A stretch of DNA of 34,240 bases from an uncultured Methylococcaceae bacterium (GCA_903945605.1 CAJAWH010000096.1:1-34240), one strand, 5' to 3'; positions 23,580 through 33,678 are shown, numbered from the stretch's first letter. The notes: generated from the sequence alone by a model not told the origin. A program made the numbers and translations.

Positions 23580-24590
23580 TTATTGCAAATAAGGCACTGG
23601 GTTACTGGCAATTTCGCGGGCGGCCAAGAATTGTGCATAATAGTTACGGGAGGCAAATCCAAAGGAAGAGCCATTGTAAGTATCAACAATACGGACAAAA
23701 TCGCGCCCCACTTGATTTTGTGCCCGCTTCATGCCGCCAATGCCATGATTATAGGAGGTGATGGCGGTAGGCCAATCGCCCAGTTTGTTGTAGGCATAGC
23801 GCAAGTAACGGGCTGCGCCGATGGTGGAGGCAACCGGATCAAGGCGTTGGTCAATGCTGTCGCCGCCCGGCATAAAGGTTTTTGCGGCACCCTTAGTGAA
23901 TTGCCACATACCGACCGCTCCGGCGGAGGATTTGGCGCCCGGCTGAAAAGAAGATTCCACATGCGGCAGGTACGCCAAATCTTCCGGCAAACCGGCATCA
24001 TGGAATATTTTTCTGAACTGACGGTCATAGTTACGGCTGATTTCCAGCCCTTTCACAAAGCGTTCGCGGGTGCCGCGTTGCGAACGTAAGCGGTCAGCAG
24101 CACCGACCAATACGCTGTTTAGCGACCGGCCGTTATTTTGTAGTTTGGCGATCATTTGCCGGTCGTTGGCGGACAGTTTTTGGTTAAAGCGCACTTTACT
24201 TTCCAGAAACGTCAGTTGTGCTTTCCAATACTCGCGCCGCTGGCTGACCATTTGCTTCTGCGCACTAGTCAAGCTATCGCCGACATTGCCGGGCAACACC
24301 ATCACTTCGTAAACCACATCCAGATAACGGTCATCATGGAAGGCCACTTCGGAACGCCGCCATTTTGCATAGGTTTTACGCCAAAACTCCACCGCTGGCT
24401 CCAGTGCAGCGGGTTTGTGGAAAACACCGGACAAGCTATGGCTCGGGTAGCGTGGCGATGTGGTCTGCCCGACGCTAGGGCGCTGTGTTGACTGCTGCCC
24501 TGAGTTTTCGATGGTGGGGGTGCTGCTACAGCTATCCAGCAACACTATAATGGCCAGTAGTAATGCGGTGCGTAGTATGGGTCGGTTCAT
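23580..24590 (-). CDS. MltD-like membrane-bound lytic transglycosylase (lipoprotein)
   Basis: A 336-residue murein lytic transglycosylase that cleaves the MurNAc-GlcNAc bond and forms 1,6-anhydroMurNAc. Residues 1-20 are a signal peptide ending LLDSC, with Cys21 as lipidation site; Asp before Ser is unusual in a lipobox and may affect sorting. The SLT/MltD-type catalytic domain starts near residue 185; the catalytic glutamate is E212 in HVESSF, with GAVGMWQF and the SYNHGIGG motif after it. Residues 60-180 are a helical, charged linker. It lacks the C-terminal LysM domains of E. coli MltD. ATG 24590 is chosen. It stands 243 bases downstream of the TrpD2-like gene on the same strand. Confidence 0.9.
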   Translation of the reverse strand: MNRPILRTALLLAIIVLLDSCSSTPTIENSGQQSTQRPSVGQTTSPRYPSHSLSGVFHKPAALEPAVEFWRKTYAKWRRSEVAFHDDRYLDVVYEVMVLPGNVGDSLTSAQKQMVSQRREYWKAQLTFLESKVRFNQKLSANDRQMIAKLQNNGRSLNSVLVGAADRLRSQRGTRERFVKGLEISRNYDRQFRKIFHDAGLPEDLAYLPHVESSFQPGAKSSAGAVGMWQFTKGAAKTFMPGGDSIDQRLDPVASTIGAARYLRYAYNKLGDWPTAITSYNHGIGGMKRAQNQVGRDFVRIVDTYNGSSFGFASRNYYAQFLAAREIASNPVPYLQ

Positions 24591-24833
24591 AGTATTGGGA
24601 TGATTATGTGTGACGCTATTTTAGGATGCATTCTATTTGTTACGCATGTGCGTGACAAGCGCAATGATGGGGTAAACTGAACGCCGAATTGATAAATTAA
24701 ATCCATTTTGGTGGCAATCATTACGACCTTGCCGGATAGTGTTTCAAGGTTGCCGAGACAATCACCAAGCTTCATTAGCCTTTACCCCACTGCAACCAAA
24801 ACGCAAAGCAATAAAGGGTTAATCTCCGCGTTG

Positions 24834-25862
24834 TTATTGCAGCGGGCCAAAGCGGCCCCGGTCACGGCCGTGCCACCATGTTGCCGCCAAGTCATGCGCC
24901 TGTTGCAGGCTATCGGCTTTGCCTAACAGCTTAACTGCCACTGCCGCCGTACCCAGCACGGACATTTCGGCAAATTCATCTTGGCTATGGCCTTGCCAAA
25001 CTAGGGCTAGCTGTGCGGGTTCCAGTAACGGGGGTTTTATATGGCGACGAGTAAAGAGTGCCGGCCACAGTTCATCAAACAATTGGCCTTGGTGGACGCT
25101 TTGCACTAAACAGTCCATATCCGGATTACGTTCTGTCTCCCCCCCTTCGCCTTTTAATACTGCCATGTGCGGCTGCTGCAACAGGGCGGCGGCGTGTTGG
25201 TGCACAGCGCGGTAGCTGGGATGAAAAATACCTTGGATACTGTAATCGGCATTAAAGGGGTTAAGCAAGCGCACTAGGGTATGCACAGGAGAGCGTAAGC
25301 CCAAAATGGGCCGAAGTTCGATAATGTCATGTAGCTTGGGGCAAAATTGCTGCAACGGCAAATAGCTGAAGTGGCTTTGTTGCAGTTGTTGCCGGGCTTG
25401 CCCTATCGAATCGGCAGCTGTCAGACCCAGATAAGCCAAGGCGTTTTCGGTGTACAGGCGGTCTGCCGAATGACCGTTGGCACCGTGCATAAAGACTTTA
25501 ATGCCATTTTCTGCCAGTAGCAATGCCGACAACAAAAACCACGGCAAATGGCGGCGTTTGCCCGCATAAGTTGACCAATCCAAGTCCGCCGCTTGCGGAG
25601 CGGCAACTTGCCCAAACGATTCGCGTGCCGCTAAGACAAAACCGGCCAGTTCTTCCGGCGTTTCTTCCTTGATGCGCATCAGCATTAAAAAAGCACCCAA
25701 CTGCACCGGCAACACTGCATCAGCCAGAATCATCTTCATGGCGCGATAAGCTTCGTCTTGGGTCAGCGGCCTAGAACCCTTTTTGCCTTTGCCGAGTATC
25801 CGGACAATTTCCGCAAAAGGGTGTTCCTGATGGGGCGTTTGCTCGTGGTGGGTGGCTTTCAT
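24834..25862 (-). CDS. ybiB: TrpD2/YbiB-like nucleic-acid-binding glycosyltransferase-fold protein
   Basis: A 342-residue protein with the anthranilate phosphoribosyltransferase fold. The N-terminal helical domain (FAEIVRILGKGKKGSRPLTQ, then DEAYRAM, VLPVQLGAFLMLMRIKEETP) is the YbiB/TrpD2 signature. These paralogues are not tryptophan enzymes; E. coli YbiB binds nucleic acids. The phosphoribosyl-diphosphate loop of true TrpD (GTGGD-type) is absent: the matching region reads YAGKRRHLPWF. The N-terminus begins with a His-rich stretch. Its ATG overlaps the cyoE stop as ATGA, so it is translated from the cyoE message. Its cellular task is unknown. Confidence 0.82.
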   Translation of the reverse strand: MKATHHEQTPHQEHPFAEIVRILGKGKKGSRPLTQDEAYRAMKMILADAVLPVQLGAFLMLMRIKEETPEELAGFVLAARESFGQVAAPQAADLDWSTYAGKRRHLPWFLLSALLLAENGIKVFMHGANGHSADRLYTENALAYLGLTAADSIGQARQQLQQSHFSYLPLQQFCPKLHDIIELRPILGLRSPVHTLVRLLNPFNADYSIQGIFHPSYRAVHQHAAALLQQPHMAVLKGEGGETERNPDMDCLVQSVHQGQLFDELWPALFTRRHIKPPLLEPAQLALVWQGHSQDEFAEMSVLGTAAVAVKLLGKADSLQQAHDLAATWWHGRDRGRFGPLQ

Positions 25863-26746
25863 AATTTCAGCATCACATAATGGTCCAGCAGCAGTGCGGC
25901 AAACAGTGCGGTAATGTAGACAATGGAATAGCCAAAGGTTTTCATGGCGGTTTTGTTGTCTTTAAGGCGTATCATCTGCACGGCAAGAAAGATGAACACC
26001 ATGTCTAATGGCAATGCCAAGCCCAAGTAGATCAACCCGCTCATGCCGGTCAAATAGGGCAACACGGTCACCAATAACAGCAGTATGGTATACAACAGAA
26101 TTTGCAGGCGGGTAAAGTCAGCCCCGTGGGTGACCGGCAACATGGGTATTTTGACTTTAGCGTATTCTTCACGCCTGGCAATTGCCAATGCCCAAAAATG
26201 TGGCGGGGTCCAGACAAAAATAATCAGCATCAGCAGCAAGGCATACGGATGCACTTCACCGGTCATGGCGCACCAACCCAATAGCGGCGGGGTAGCCCCA
26301 AACGCTCCGCCGATGACAATATTTTGCGGTGAAGCGCGTTTAAGATACAGGGTATAAATGATCGCATAGCCAAACAATGACAAAAACGTCAGGATGGCGG
26401 TCAGGGTATTGACCATTATCACCAACAGCAACATGGAGCTAACACCCAAAATAAAGGCAAAACCCAACACTTGCGGGGCGGTTAACGTGCCGCTGGGCAA
26501 GGGGCGGTTTTCGGTGCGTGCCATTGCCGCATCGGCTTTACGGTCGATATAATGGTTAATGGCGGCGGCGGATGAGGCAGACAAGGCAATCCCTAGTGTG
26601 CTGTAGGCAACCAAATCCAAAGGCGGCATGGCGGGTACAGCCAGCAACATGCCAACAATGGCGGTGAACAACATCTCGGCAACCACATTGGGTTTGCAAA
26701 GTGTCAGATAATTTTTCCAAGCTATGTTAGCAGATGAATTGGGCAT
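25859..26746 (-). CDS. cyoE: protoheme IX farnesyltransferase (heme O synthase)
   Basis: A UbiA-family prenyltransferase that adds farnesyl to heme b, making heme O for terminal oxidases. The motif NHYIDRKADAAMARTENRPL holds the Asp-rich prenyl-diphosphate/Mg2+ site (N-x3-D-x3-D). About eight to nine membrane segments follow the normal pattern. ATG 26746 (MPNSSANIAWKNYL) gives 295 residues; an in-frame TTG three codons upstream is possible, but neither has a clear ribosome binding site. No cytochrome oxidase genes are adjacent, unlike the usual cyo/cta operons, so the gene has been separated from its partners. It is coupled to the ybiB-like gene by ATGA. Confidence 0.95.
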   Translation of the reverse strand: MPNSSANIAWKNYLTLCKPNVVAEMLFTAIVGMLLAVPAMPPLDLVAYSTLGIALSASSAAAINHYIDRKADAAMARTENRPLPSGTLTAPQVLGFAFILGVSSMLLLVIMVNTLTAILTFLSLFGYAIIYTLYLKRASPQNIVIGGAFGATPPLLGWCAMTGEVHPYALLLMLIIFVWTPPHFWALAIARREEYAKVKIPMLPVTHGADFTRLQILLYTILLLLVTVLPYLTGMSGLIYLGLALPLDMVFIFLAVQMIRLKDNKTAMKTFGYSIVYITALFAALLLDHYVMLKL

Positions 26747-27068
26747 GAAAGGCAACCAGTTAGAGTGTTCGCTGGCATGATACCGTGAACGTTTGATTAT
26801 GGAAATACTTGTAATGGCCGTTATAGTGAAGCGAAACTATGCTAACGGTAACATACTGGCGCGATAAATGTTCAGCCCATCACTAAACAGCACGCAAATC
26901 GGCATAAAAAGCCTTATTTCATGGGCAAAAAATGCTGCTGTACTCTCTAAGTTGCAAGGACAATCGCTTAAAACGCTATCCCACGCGCTTGGTTAGCACC
27001 TAGATTAAGCTAATAAATAACACTTCATCATTTTGATAAAACTCGCCAATAACATTCAGCTTGTTCCC

Positions 27069-27086
27069 TAATAACTGATGTTAGGC
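27069..27086 (-). repeat. dispersed 18-nt motif, copy 3 (diverged)
   Basis: Minus-strand reading GCCTAACATCAGTTATTA shares GCxTAACATCAG with copies 1 and 2, and the rest is AT-rich as in them. It lies 30 bases before the large hairpin and 140 bases before REP R5. Confidence 0.4.
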
Positions 27087-27116
27087 ACAGAGCCATCTGT
27101 TTGTAGAAGAGCGTCC

Positions 27117-27158
27117 AAACTGAACAGCCACCAGCTTTAGCTGGCGGCTGTTCAGTTT
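27117..27158. terminator. 19-bp-stem hairpin, no obvious parent gene
   Basis: AAACTGAACAGCC then ACCAGC (27117-27135) pairs with GCTGG then CGGCTGTTCAGTTT (27140-27158) around a TTTA loop, with a single A/C mismatch. It looks like a terminator or a miniature-element palindrome. No annotated gene on either strand ends here. Confidence 0.55.
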
Positions 27159-27225
27159 AATGAGGTTGCTTTGAACCGTTGAGGCGAGACCGAAGGAAAT
27201 TGCAGGCAAGCCTGGGCTGTAGCCG

Positions 27226-27250
27226 GAGCTTCGACTACGCTCAGCCAACG
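27226..27250 (+). repeat. REP-like palindrome R5
   Basis: Core GCTTCGACTACGCTCAGC followed by CAACG. The outer bases vary from R1/R3 (GC...GC for CCC...GGG) but compensate to keep pairing, as does R2. Confidence 0.7.
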
Positions 27251-27322
27251 TGCCGCGTAACAGCAGTTGCCTAATGGAAAATTCGCCTATAATGTGGCTT
27301 TTAGGTTTAGCGGGCCCCGGCC

Positions 27323-28501
27323 ATGAACACACCTAGCACGCCCCGTACAAGAAAACGCCCCGTCCCCAAAGTCCCTATTGACGCGCCTGTGCAAGAGGTG
27401 ACCAACACACCTAAAGCCCGCACCCGCCGCTCACCCTCGCCAAAACCAAGCACTGATACCAAGCCTGCGCCGAAAAAACCCCGCAAGCCACGCAAAGCAC
27501 CGGCTAAGCCAGCATTATCTGCCCAACCTGTTAAAGGCAAACTGAGAAAAACGCTATTGCTGATTGGCCTGGAAGCGTTAAGCCTGATATTTTCCGGAGT
27601 GATAGCAATCATTGTATTGTTGGGGTATACGGCAAACCGGTTTTCTGGCAGCAACTGGGCTGACAATCTATTACCGTTTGCCTTGGGCATTTTGGCACTG
27701 ATGCTGTCAGGGGCATTGACGTTGATTGCTTGGTGGAAGCTGCGGCGTTGGCTACGTTCTTATTCTAATTGGCTTATGCCCATATTATCGTTGTGCTTGG
27801 CATTAGGGATAGGCTGGCTGGCCTTGCATGAACGCTTCACCTTTGCTTTTGGCCAGTTTAAAACCTTGGTGGGCGGGCAACACGAAGCGGAGCGGGTCAC
27901 TCTGACGCATCAGGTGTTTGCCGCCTATCGCCGGCAAAACCAAGGCAACCTGCAAACAATGATGACCAGGGCGGAACCTTATAGTGACTTGATTGACGAA
28001 GCGGCCCAGGCATTTGAGGTGGACAGCCAGTTGCTGCAAGGCATTGCCGCCACCGAATCGTCGTTTTTGCCACGCACTAGCCAAGATGGTGGGCGTGGCT
28101 TGTTTCAGATCACCTTAGTGCCCAAGTCGGTGCTGGCGGACGCGGCGCGTCTGCTGGCGGTGGAAAAAGTGGTGCTGGACAACCACCGCCATAATGCTTT
28201 TGTGGCGGCGGCAACATTAAAATATTATTTGGCACAAATGGACAATGACCCGTTTTTGGGCTTACTGGCTTACAACATTGGCCCGGCAAATGGTGGGCTA
28301 CGCTTCATTATGCAGCAATATGGCGTGACTGACTTTGTCACCATCCAACCGTACTTACAACAGTTGCCAAGAGACTATCCCATACGAGTATTGACTTATG
28401 CAGTGGCATTCCGGTTATGGCGGCAAGAAGGCAAGCTGCTGGCTTATGAAGAAGGTAATAATGCCTTAAAAATACAGCGTATGGGTATTCCGGGCTTGTA
28501 A
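27323..28501 (+). CDS. membrane-anchored SLT lytic transglycosylase
   Basis: A 392-residue protein. Residues 1-72 are a very basic Pro/Lys/Arg/Ala-rich disordered cytoplasmic tail. Three membrane segments follow (about 77-100, 115-137, 149-167). The periplasmic part has a lysozyme-like SLT domain: catalytic E245 in AATESSFLPR, then GRGLFQIT and the LAYNIGPANGG motif. It should cleave peptidoglycan at the inner-membrane face. The disordered cationic N-terminus is unusual for the family and may bind nucleic acid or anionic lipids. ATG 27323 is used; GGCCCCGGCC precedes it and no good ribosome binding site is seen. Unlike the MltD-like gene at 23.6 kb it is not a lipoprotein. Confidence 0.87.
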   Translation: MNTPSTPRTRKRPVPKVPIDAPVQEVTNTPKARTRRSPSPKPSTDTKPAPKKPRKPRKAPAKPALSAQPVKGKLRKTLLLIGLEALSLIFSGVIAIIVLLGYTANRFSGSNWADNLLPFALGILALMLSGALTLIAWWKLRRWLRSYSNWLMPILSLCLALGIGWLALHERFTFAFGQFKTLVGGQHEAERVTLTHQVFAAYRRQNQGNLQTMMTRAEPYSDLIDEAAQAFEVDSQLLQGIAATESSFLPRTSQDGGRGLFQITLVPKSVLADAARLLAVEKVVLDNHRHNAFVAAATLKYYLAQMDNDPFLGLLAYNIGPANGGLRFIMQQYGVTDFVTIQPYLQQLPRDYPIRVLTYAVAFRLWRQEGKLLAYEEGNNALKIQRMGIPGL

Positions 28502-28872
28502 GCGCGAGGCAATCTCCCGCTGGCCTTGTGAGCAACGCGCGCCCACCATTAGGCAGCCACATAAAAAACTTGATTCCTTCCCAAGTATTGGGTTTACAAT
28601 TGCCGATTGCCACAAATCAAACCACTGTACCAGCCCATCAAAACCCGTTTTATTGGGTCTGAACTGGCATTGGCCCAACAGCAAAAACGGATACCTTTCA
28701 GTGACCATCATAAAACCAGACATACCGTGCAACAGATGGCACAGCGGCTAAATCCCGCGCAACAATCCTGCCGCACAGCAATCCGGCATTAACGCCTGAC
28801 CCAGCAGTTTAAGCGCTGCCAAGCCCGGTTGTCACGCTTATCCGGCCTCATGCCCCCAGCCCTATCCTCATC
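28502..28872. other. 371-bp intergenic region before the hybrid kinase
   Basis: No gene can be supported. A 61-codon frame with a TTG start (28607-28792) has no ribosome binding site or family resemblance. No strong promoter or terminator was recognised. Confidence 0.5.
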
Positions 28873-31800
28873 ATGAAAGCAATTACGAGAAACCTTAATA
28901 TACCTGCCATTTCATTGATTATATTAACGGCAATAGCGGCTGGCGGTTATCTCACTTGGCAGTATTATGTTGACACCACCAACCGATTTGTCCAACAAGG
29001 TCAGCAAACTGCCGCCCTATTGTCCAACATACTTGAGGACAGTGTCCAACGCCAAGACCTTGGCGCAATTGCCCGTACCCTGCAAGCCTTGCAAGGCAAC
29101 CCCGACATGGCTTACCTCGCTGTTTTCAACAAAACAGGCCATATGTTAGGACAACACAACTATCAATCGCTCCACACCCTGCCCAAACTGGATACAACGG
29201 TTTTTTTCGCCCATACAGGCACAAACAACGCCGGCCATCATCAGGATTTATTTGATCCGCAAACCCAAAAAACGCTCAGCTATTTTAGCCAAGCGATTGA
29301 TATTGAATACACTCATTACGATACTGCCAAGCCGATGGCAAACCCTGAACAGATCGGCTATTTGCAACTGGGCCTTAGCCAAGACCACTTGCAGCAATCC
29401 TTGCAACAACTGATGCTCAGCTCGCTGTTGGCAGTGGCCTTAGTGATTGTGTCGGGCGTTTTTTTCGCTTTATGGCAATCCCGTTTTAGTACGCGCCACC
29501 TCAAGAAGCTGCTTTCCGAACACAGGAGCAACTTACAGGCACAAACCGCCCAAGCGCACCAACAGGCGGCAACCGCCGACGCTGCCAACCGTTCCAAAAG
29601 CGAATTTTTGGCCACCATGAGCCACGAAATCCGTACACCTATGAATGGCGTACTGGGCATGACCGAACTGCTGTTAAAAACCGAGCTTAACCCACACCAA
29701 AAACGTCTGGCACAAACCGCGTTCCGTTCAGCCGAATCACTACTGGGTATCATCAACGGTATTTTGGACTTTTCTAAAATAGAGGTCGGCAAATTGCAAC
29801 TGACCCACCATGAATTTGACCTGCGCCAACTAGTGGAAGAAACCGCAGAGATGATGTCTCTGCAAGCCCACCAAAAAGGCTTGGAACTGATCCTGAATTT
29901 GCCTGCCACACTGAACGGCACGGTATGTGGCGATGCTGAACGCTTACGGCAAGTATTGGTCAATTTATTGGGCAATGCCATTAAGTTTACCGAATCTGGC
30001 GAAATCCAACTGAAAGTTGCGTATCTCGGGCAGTCAGAAAATAGCCCATTGATCACCCTGCAATTTGAAATCATTGATTCCGGCATTGGCATTCCACCCG
30101 CACAACAGCATCTGATATTCGACAGCTTTAGCCAAGGCGACCCTGCTGCCATTGGGCGATTTGGCGGCACTGGCCTGGGTCTGGCCATTGCCAAACAACT
30201 GGTGGAATTGATGGGCGGCGAATTGGCATTGGATAGCCAGCCAGGACAAGGTTCGCGCTTTTATTTTAGCCTAGCAATACAGCAAGCAAACCCGATGGTC
30301 ATGGCTAAGGCCGATATGACCGCCTTGCACGCCCTGACCGTGTTGGTGGTGGATGATAATGCCAACCACTGCAATAGCCTGCGCGACCAACTTACCGGCT
30401 GGGGGGTCAATTGCGTATGTGCCGCCAATGGCATCCAAGCCTTACAACATTTAAAGCAAGCCGCCCAACAAAACAAGCCGTTTGGTATTGCCCTGATCGA
30501 CTGGGATATGCCCATGATGAACGGCCCTTCATTACTCAAAGCGTTACGCACTGACCCGGGCATTCCGCCGCTGTCCATTGCCATGCTGAACTCTGACAGC
30601 ACCGGCGTGAACGAAGCCGACAGCCAACCGATGGAGGTCAATTATTTTTTAAACAAACCGGTCAGCCAACAAAAACTGCTGGATTGTTTGTTGGATTTGT
30701 TAGCTAAGCAGCAACGGCGCAACCCTTTGCCCGCCGTACCTAAGAACTGGCGCTTAAATGGCAAAATCCTGTTGGCTGAAGACCCTAGCGGCCATCAAGC
30801 CATTCAAGTGGCTACTCTGCGCGGCTTCGGTTGCCAAGCGCAAGTGGTGGCTACCGGCAAAGAGCTATTGGCGGCAGTGTCGAAACACCGTTTCGATTTG
30901 ATTCTGCTGGACTGCCAGCTACCTGACATGACCGGTTTGGAGGTGGCGGCGTTAATCCGCCAGCACGAAAACAGCCTGCCCATACAATCGCGGGTGCCTG
31001 TTATAGCCCTCACCACCGATGAACAAAAAGACCTCATTGAACGCTGTCTAGCAGCCGGTGTGGATGATTGCCTAAGCAAACCGTCCAGCAAACAGCAGTT
31101 GCGTGGGATATTGGAAAAATGGTTGCCTTACAACTCCAGCCAAAGCTATCCGGCAGTGGCTGCCAGCAACGTTTTCGATGTTATCGGTCAACGCCAGACG
31201 GTCAAGATCAATCCAGCCGCTCTAGAAAATTTACGCCAGCTCAGCTCTTCCAGCGGCAGCAGCTTGCTGAACAAAGCGATAGAAATGTTTGTTGATAAAG
31301 CGCAACAGGATATTGCCGCCTTGCGGATAGATTTTGCCTCACATAAGCCCTTGGCACTGGCGCAGAAGGCGCATCGCTTTAAATCGTCGTGCACCAACGT
31401 CGGGGCGGATGCTATGGCAAACCAAGCCGCCGCGCTAGAGATTCTTGGCCACCAAGGCCAGCTGCACGGAGCCGAAGCCATTTTGACAGATATGGAAAGT
31501 GCTTTACCCAAACTGCTGGAGGCTTTAACGGCAGAACTAGACCCTGTGTTAATGGAACCCAGACAACTGTTGCAAGTTAGGGGGCGTGCGCTGCGCGTAT
31601 TATTGGTTGATGATGATGCCGGTTTCCGTTTAGTCACCGCCGCCGCTTTGCGCTCATCCGCGTTTTGGGTCGATGAAGCCGACAGCGGATTCCAAGCACT
31701 GGAAATAGCCAAACGGCAAGCCCCAGATATTGTGTTGCTGGATGCCGTCATGGACCGCCTAGACGGCTTCGAAACCTGCCAACGGCTCAAAGCAGAAGCC

Positions 31801-33657
31801 AACATGCTGGATGTGCCGATTGTCATGCTAACCCGGCTCGATGACAGTAATTCCATGAACCTGGCCTTTAATGCTGGTGCCAGCGATTTTATAGTCAAGC
31901 CCGTCGCTTACCCGCTGTTGGTCAGTCGGCTGTATTTTATTTTAAGGGCCAGCCAAAACACGGCCGAACTGCGTAGCAATCGCTTACAACTGACCACCCT
32001 CGCGGCACTGACTTCTGCCCAACGCATTGCCCGTTTGGGGTACTGGATTTGGTATGCCGAAAAATCATTGTTCCATATTTCCAGCCATCTTGCCGAATTC
32101 TGCGGCATTGCTATCGAACAATTTGAAGACTCATTAGAAGGCTTTTTAAAATGGGTTCACCCAGACGACCTGGACAAAGTGAAGCACAGTATTGTTGCTT
32201 CCATCAACCAGCAATCATCAGAAGCGATTGAGTACCGCATTACCACTGCCGTCGGTAAAACCCTTACTGTACACCAAGAAATTGAAATCATCATCGACAA
32301 GGATGAAACCATTGTCACTGGCACGGTACAAGACATTAGCAGCCAAAAGGAAATCGAGACGCAAATCCACCGCTTGCTCTATTATGACAACTTGACCGGC
32401 TTGGCTAGCCGCACTTACTACCATGAGCGTATCGAAAAAATCATCAGGACGGCACAACTCCGTTGCGAGCAATTTGCCTACCTGTTTTTGGGTTTGGATG
32501 GTTTTAAAGAAATCAATGATGCCTTCGGGCATAATACAGGCGATTTATTTTTAAAAGCTGTTGCTACACGGTTGGCACAAGCGACCCGTGAAGTGGATTT
32601 TATCGCACGCTTGGGGGGCGATGAATTCTGCATTTTGGTCACCCACCTGAACAACGATGCAGGGGCTATGGAAGTGGCGGAACGCTGCCTAAAACTGGTG
32701 TGCGAACCGTTGGCAATCAACGGTCACCCGTTCAGCCCTAAAATGAGCATCGGTATTGCCCTTTATCCGCGTGACGGCAATACCGAAAGCGAGCTGATCA
32801 AAGCCGCCAATATGGCCTTGGGCACCGCCAAACAGGAAGGCAAACACAGCTACGCGTTTTACACCTACGATATGTCTTATCAGGCCAGCCAACGCCGCGA
32901 ATCCAAGCAGCGTCTTCGGATCGCCTTAAAAGAAGGCAAGTTCGTCATCCATTATCAGCCCCAGATATCCATGGCCAGCGGCAAATTGGTTGGCTTGGAA
33001 GCCTTGGTGCGTTGGCAACGCTCAGAGCTGGAAATGATCTTGCCCAGCCACTTTATCGGTTTGGTGGAACAAATGGGGCTTATTGTCGAGCTGGGCAATT
33101 GGGCATTGGCGACCGCGTGCGAACAACTTGCCAAATGGCAACAAGCCGGGCTACCGCCGATACGCGTATCGGTCAACTTGGCGCCCATACATTTCCAAGA
33201 TGCCAGCTTGCTCAACACCATCCAACAATTGCTGGCGTTGCACAACATTCCTGCCAAATCCCTAGGCTTGGAAGTGACCGAAAGCGCCATGCAGACACAA
33301 AGCAATATCGATATGTTAATTCAATTGCGGGCATTGGGCATCAGCATTGCCATAGACGATTTTGGCACCGGCTTCTCCTGCTTGGCATCGTTACAAAAAT
33401 TGCCGCTGGATTGTCTAAAAATAGACAAGGTGTTTGTGGATGACATTGTGGTCAACCCCCATTCATCATTATTATTGGGCACTATTGTCGGCTTGGCAAA
33501 AACCTTAGGCTACAATATGATTGCCGAGGGCGTAGAAACCATAGAACAAGCCAATGCCATCAAAACCTTAGGCTGTGACATCGTGCAAGGCTTCTTTTTT
33601 AGCCCAGCAGTACCCGGTGAAGACGTACCGGCCCTGCTCAAGACCGGAACGGGTTGA
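28873..33657 (+). CDS. hybrid sensor kinase / phosphorelay / GGDEF-EAL protein
   Basis: A 1594-residue inner-membrane signalling protein. Order: membrane helix (8-28), periplasmic sensor (29-180), membrane helix (181-203), coiled coil, HisKA with H251 ([10 protein letters not shown]), HATPase with DSGIGIP and [13 protein letters not shown]1 (D543), REC2 (D680), HPt (H834 in KAHRFKSS), REC3 (D957), PAS (about 1040-1160), GGDEF (1248-1252) with inhibitory site REVD (1239-1242), and EAL (E1376) with DDFGTGFS and EGVET. All phospho-sites and REC lysines are present, so a full His-Asp-His-Asp relay could control cyclic-di-GMP synthesis and breakdown in one chain. No cognate regulator is adjacent. 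ATG 28873 is the first in-frame start before the membrane helix. Confidence 0.93.
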   Translation: MKAITRNLNIPAISLIILTAIAAGGYLTWQYYVDTTNRFVQQGQQTAALLSNILEDSVQRQDLGAIARTLQALQGNPDMAYLAVFNKTGHMLGQHNYQSLHTLPKLDTTVFFAHTGTNNAGHHQDLFDPQTQKTLSYFSQAIDIEYTHYDTAKPMANPEQIGYLQLGLSQDHLQQSLQQLMLSSLLAVALVIVSGVFFALWQSRFSTRHLKKLLSEHRSNLQAQTAQAHQQAATADAANRSKSEFLATMSHEIRTPMNGVLGMTELLLKTELNPHQKRLAQTAFRSAESLLGIINGILDFSKIEVGKLQLTHHEFDLRQLVEETAEMMSLQAHQKGLELILNLPATLNGTVCGDAERLRQVLVNLLGNAIKFTESGEIQLKVAYLGQSENSPLITLQFEIIDSGIGIPPAQQHLIFDSFSQGDPAAIGRFGGTGLGLAIAKQLVELMGGELALDSQPGQGSRFYFSLAIQQANPMVMAKADMTALHALTVLVVDDNANHCNSLRDQLTGWGVNCVCAANGIQALQHLKQAAQQNKPFGIALIDWDMPMMNGPSLLKALRTDPGIPPLSIAMLNSDSTGVNEADSQPMEVNYFLNKPVSQQKLLDCLLDLLAKQQRRNPLPAVPKNWRLNGKILLAEDPSGHQAIQVATLRGFGCQAQVVATGKELLAAVSKHRFDLILLDCQLPDMTGLEVAALIRQHENSLPIQSRVPVIALTTDEQKDLIERCLAAGVDDCLSKPSSKQQLRGILEKWLPYNSSQSYPAVAASNVFDVIGQRQTVKINPAALENLRQLSSSSGSSLLNKAIEMFVDKAQQDIAALRIDFASHKPLALAQKAHRFKSSCTNVGADAMANQAAALEILGHQGQLHGAEAILTDMESALPKLLEALTAELDPVLMEPRQLLQVRGRALRVLLVDDDAGFRLVTAAALRSSAFWVDEADSGFQALEIAKRQAPDIVLLDAVMDRLDGFETCQRLKAEANMLDVPIVMLTRLDDSNSMNLAFNAGASDFIVKPVAYPLLVSRLYFILRASQNTAELRSNRLQLTTLAALTSAQRIARLGYWIWYAEKSLFHISSHLAEFCGIAIEQFEDSLEGFLKWVHPDDLDKVKHSIVASINQQSSEAIEYRITTAVGKTLTVHQEIEIIIDKDETIVTGTVQDISSQKEIETQIHRLLYYDNLTGLASRTYYHERIEKIIRTAQLRCEQFAYLFLGLDGFKEINDAFGHNTGDLFLKAVATRLAQATREVDFIARLGGDEFCILVTHLNNDAGAMEVAERCLKLVCEPLAINGHPFSPKMSIGIALYPRDGNTESELIKAANMALGTAKQEGKHSYAFYTYDMSYQASQRRESKQRLRIALKEGKFVIHYQPQISMASGKLVGLEALVRWQRSELEMILPSHFIGLVEQMGLIVELGNWALATACEQLAKWQQAGLPPIRVSVNLAPIHFQDASLLNTIQQLLALHNIPAKSLGLEVTESAMQTQSNIDMLIQLRALGISIAIDDFGTGFSCLASLQKLPLDCLKIDKVFVDDIVVNPHSSLLLGTIVGLAKTLGYNMIAEGVETIEQANAIKTLGCDIVQGFFFSPAVPGEDVPALLKTGTG

Positions 33658-33666
33658 GTGGTTTAA

Positions 33667-33678
33667 TTTGTATACAAA
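33667..33678. promoter_or_regulatory. 12-bp palindrome TTTGTATACAAA
   Basis: A perfect palindrome 10 bases after the hybrid-kinase stop. The core TTGTATACAA resembles sites of FCD-type GntR regulators, but no promoter or GntR gene is next to it, so a chance occurrence is possible. Confidence 0.2.

Larger units (their letters stand above)
26747..27322. other. 576-bp intergenic region with strong orphan hairpin
   Basis: No credible protein gene. It separates the divergent cyoE and SLT genes and contains copy 3 of the 18-nt motif (27069-27086), a 19-bp-stem hairpin (27117-27158) and REP R5 (27226-27250). The first 300 bases (26760-27060) are AT-rich with no feature I recognise. Confidence 0.6.

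Noticed and set aside
27060-27160. Integron attC site, suggested by GTTAGGC and a long hairpin
   Set aside because: No matching RYYYAAC partner at the right distance, no cassette-like gene and no integrase in the window.
28607-28792. 61-codon plus-strand frame between the SLT gene and the hybrid kinase
   Set aside because: TTG start, no ribosome binding site, no resemblance to any family I know.
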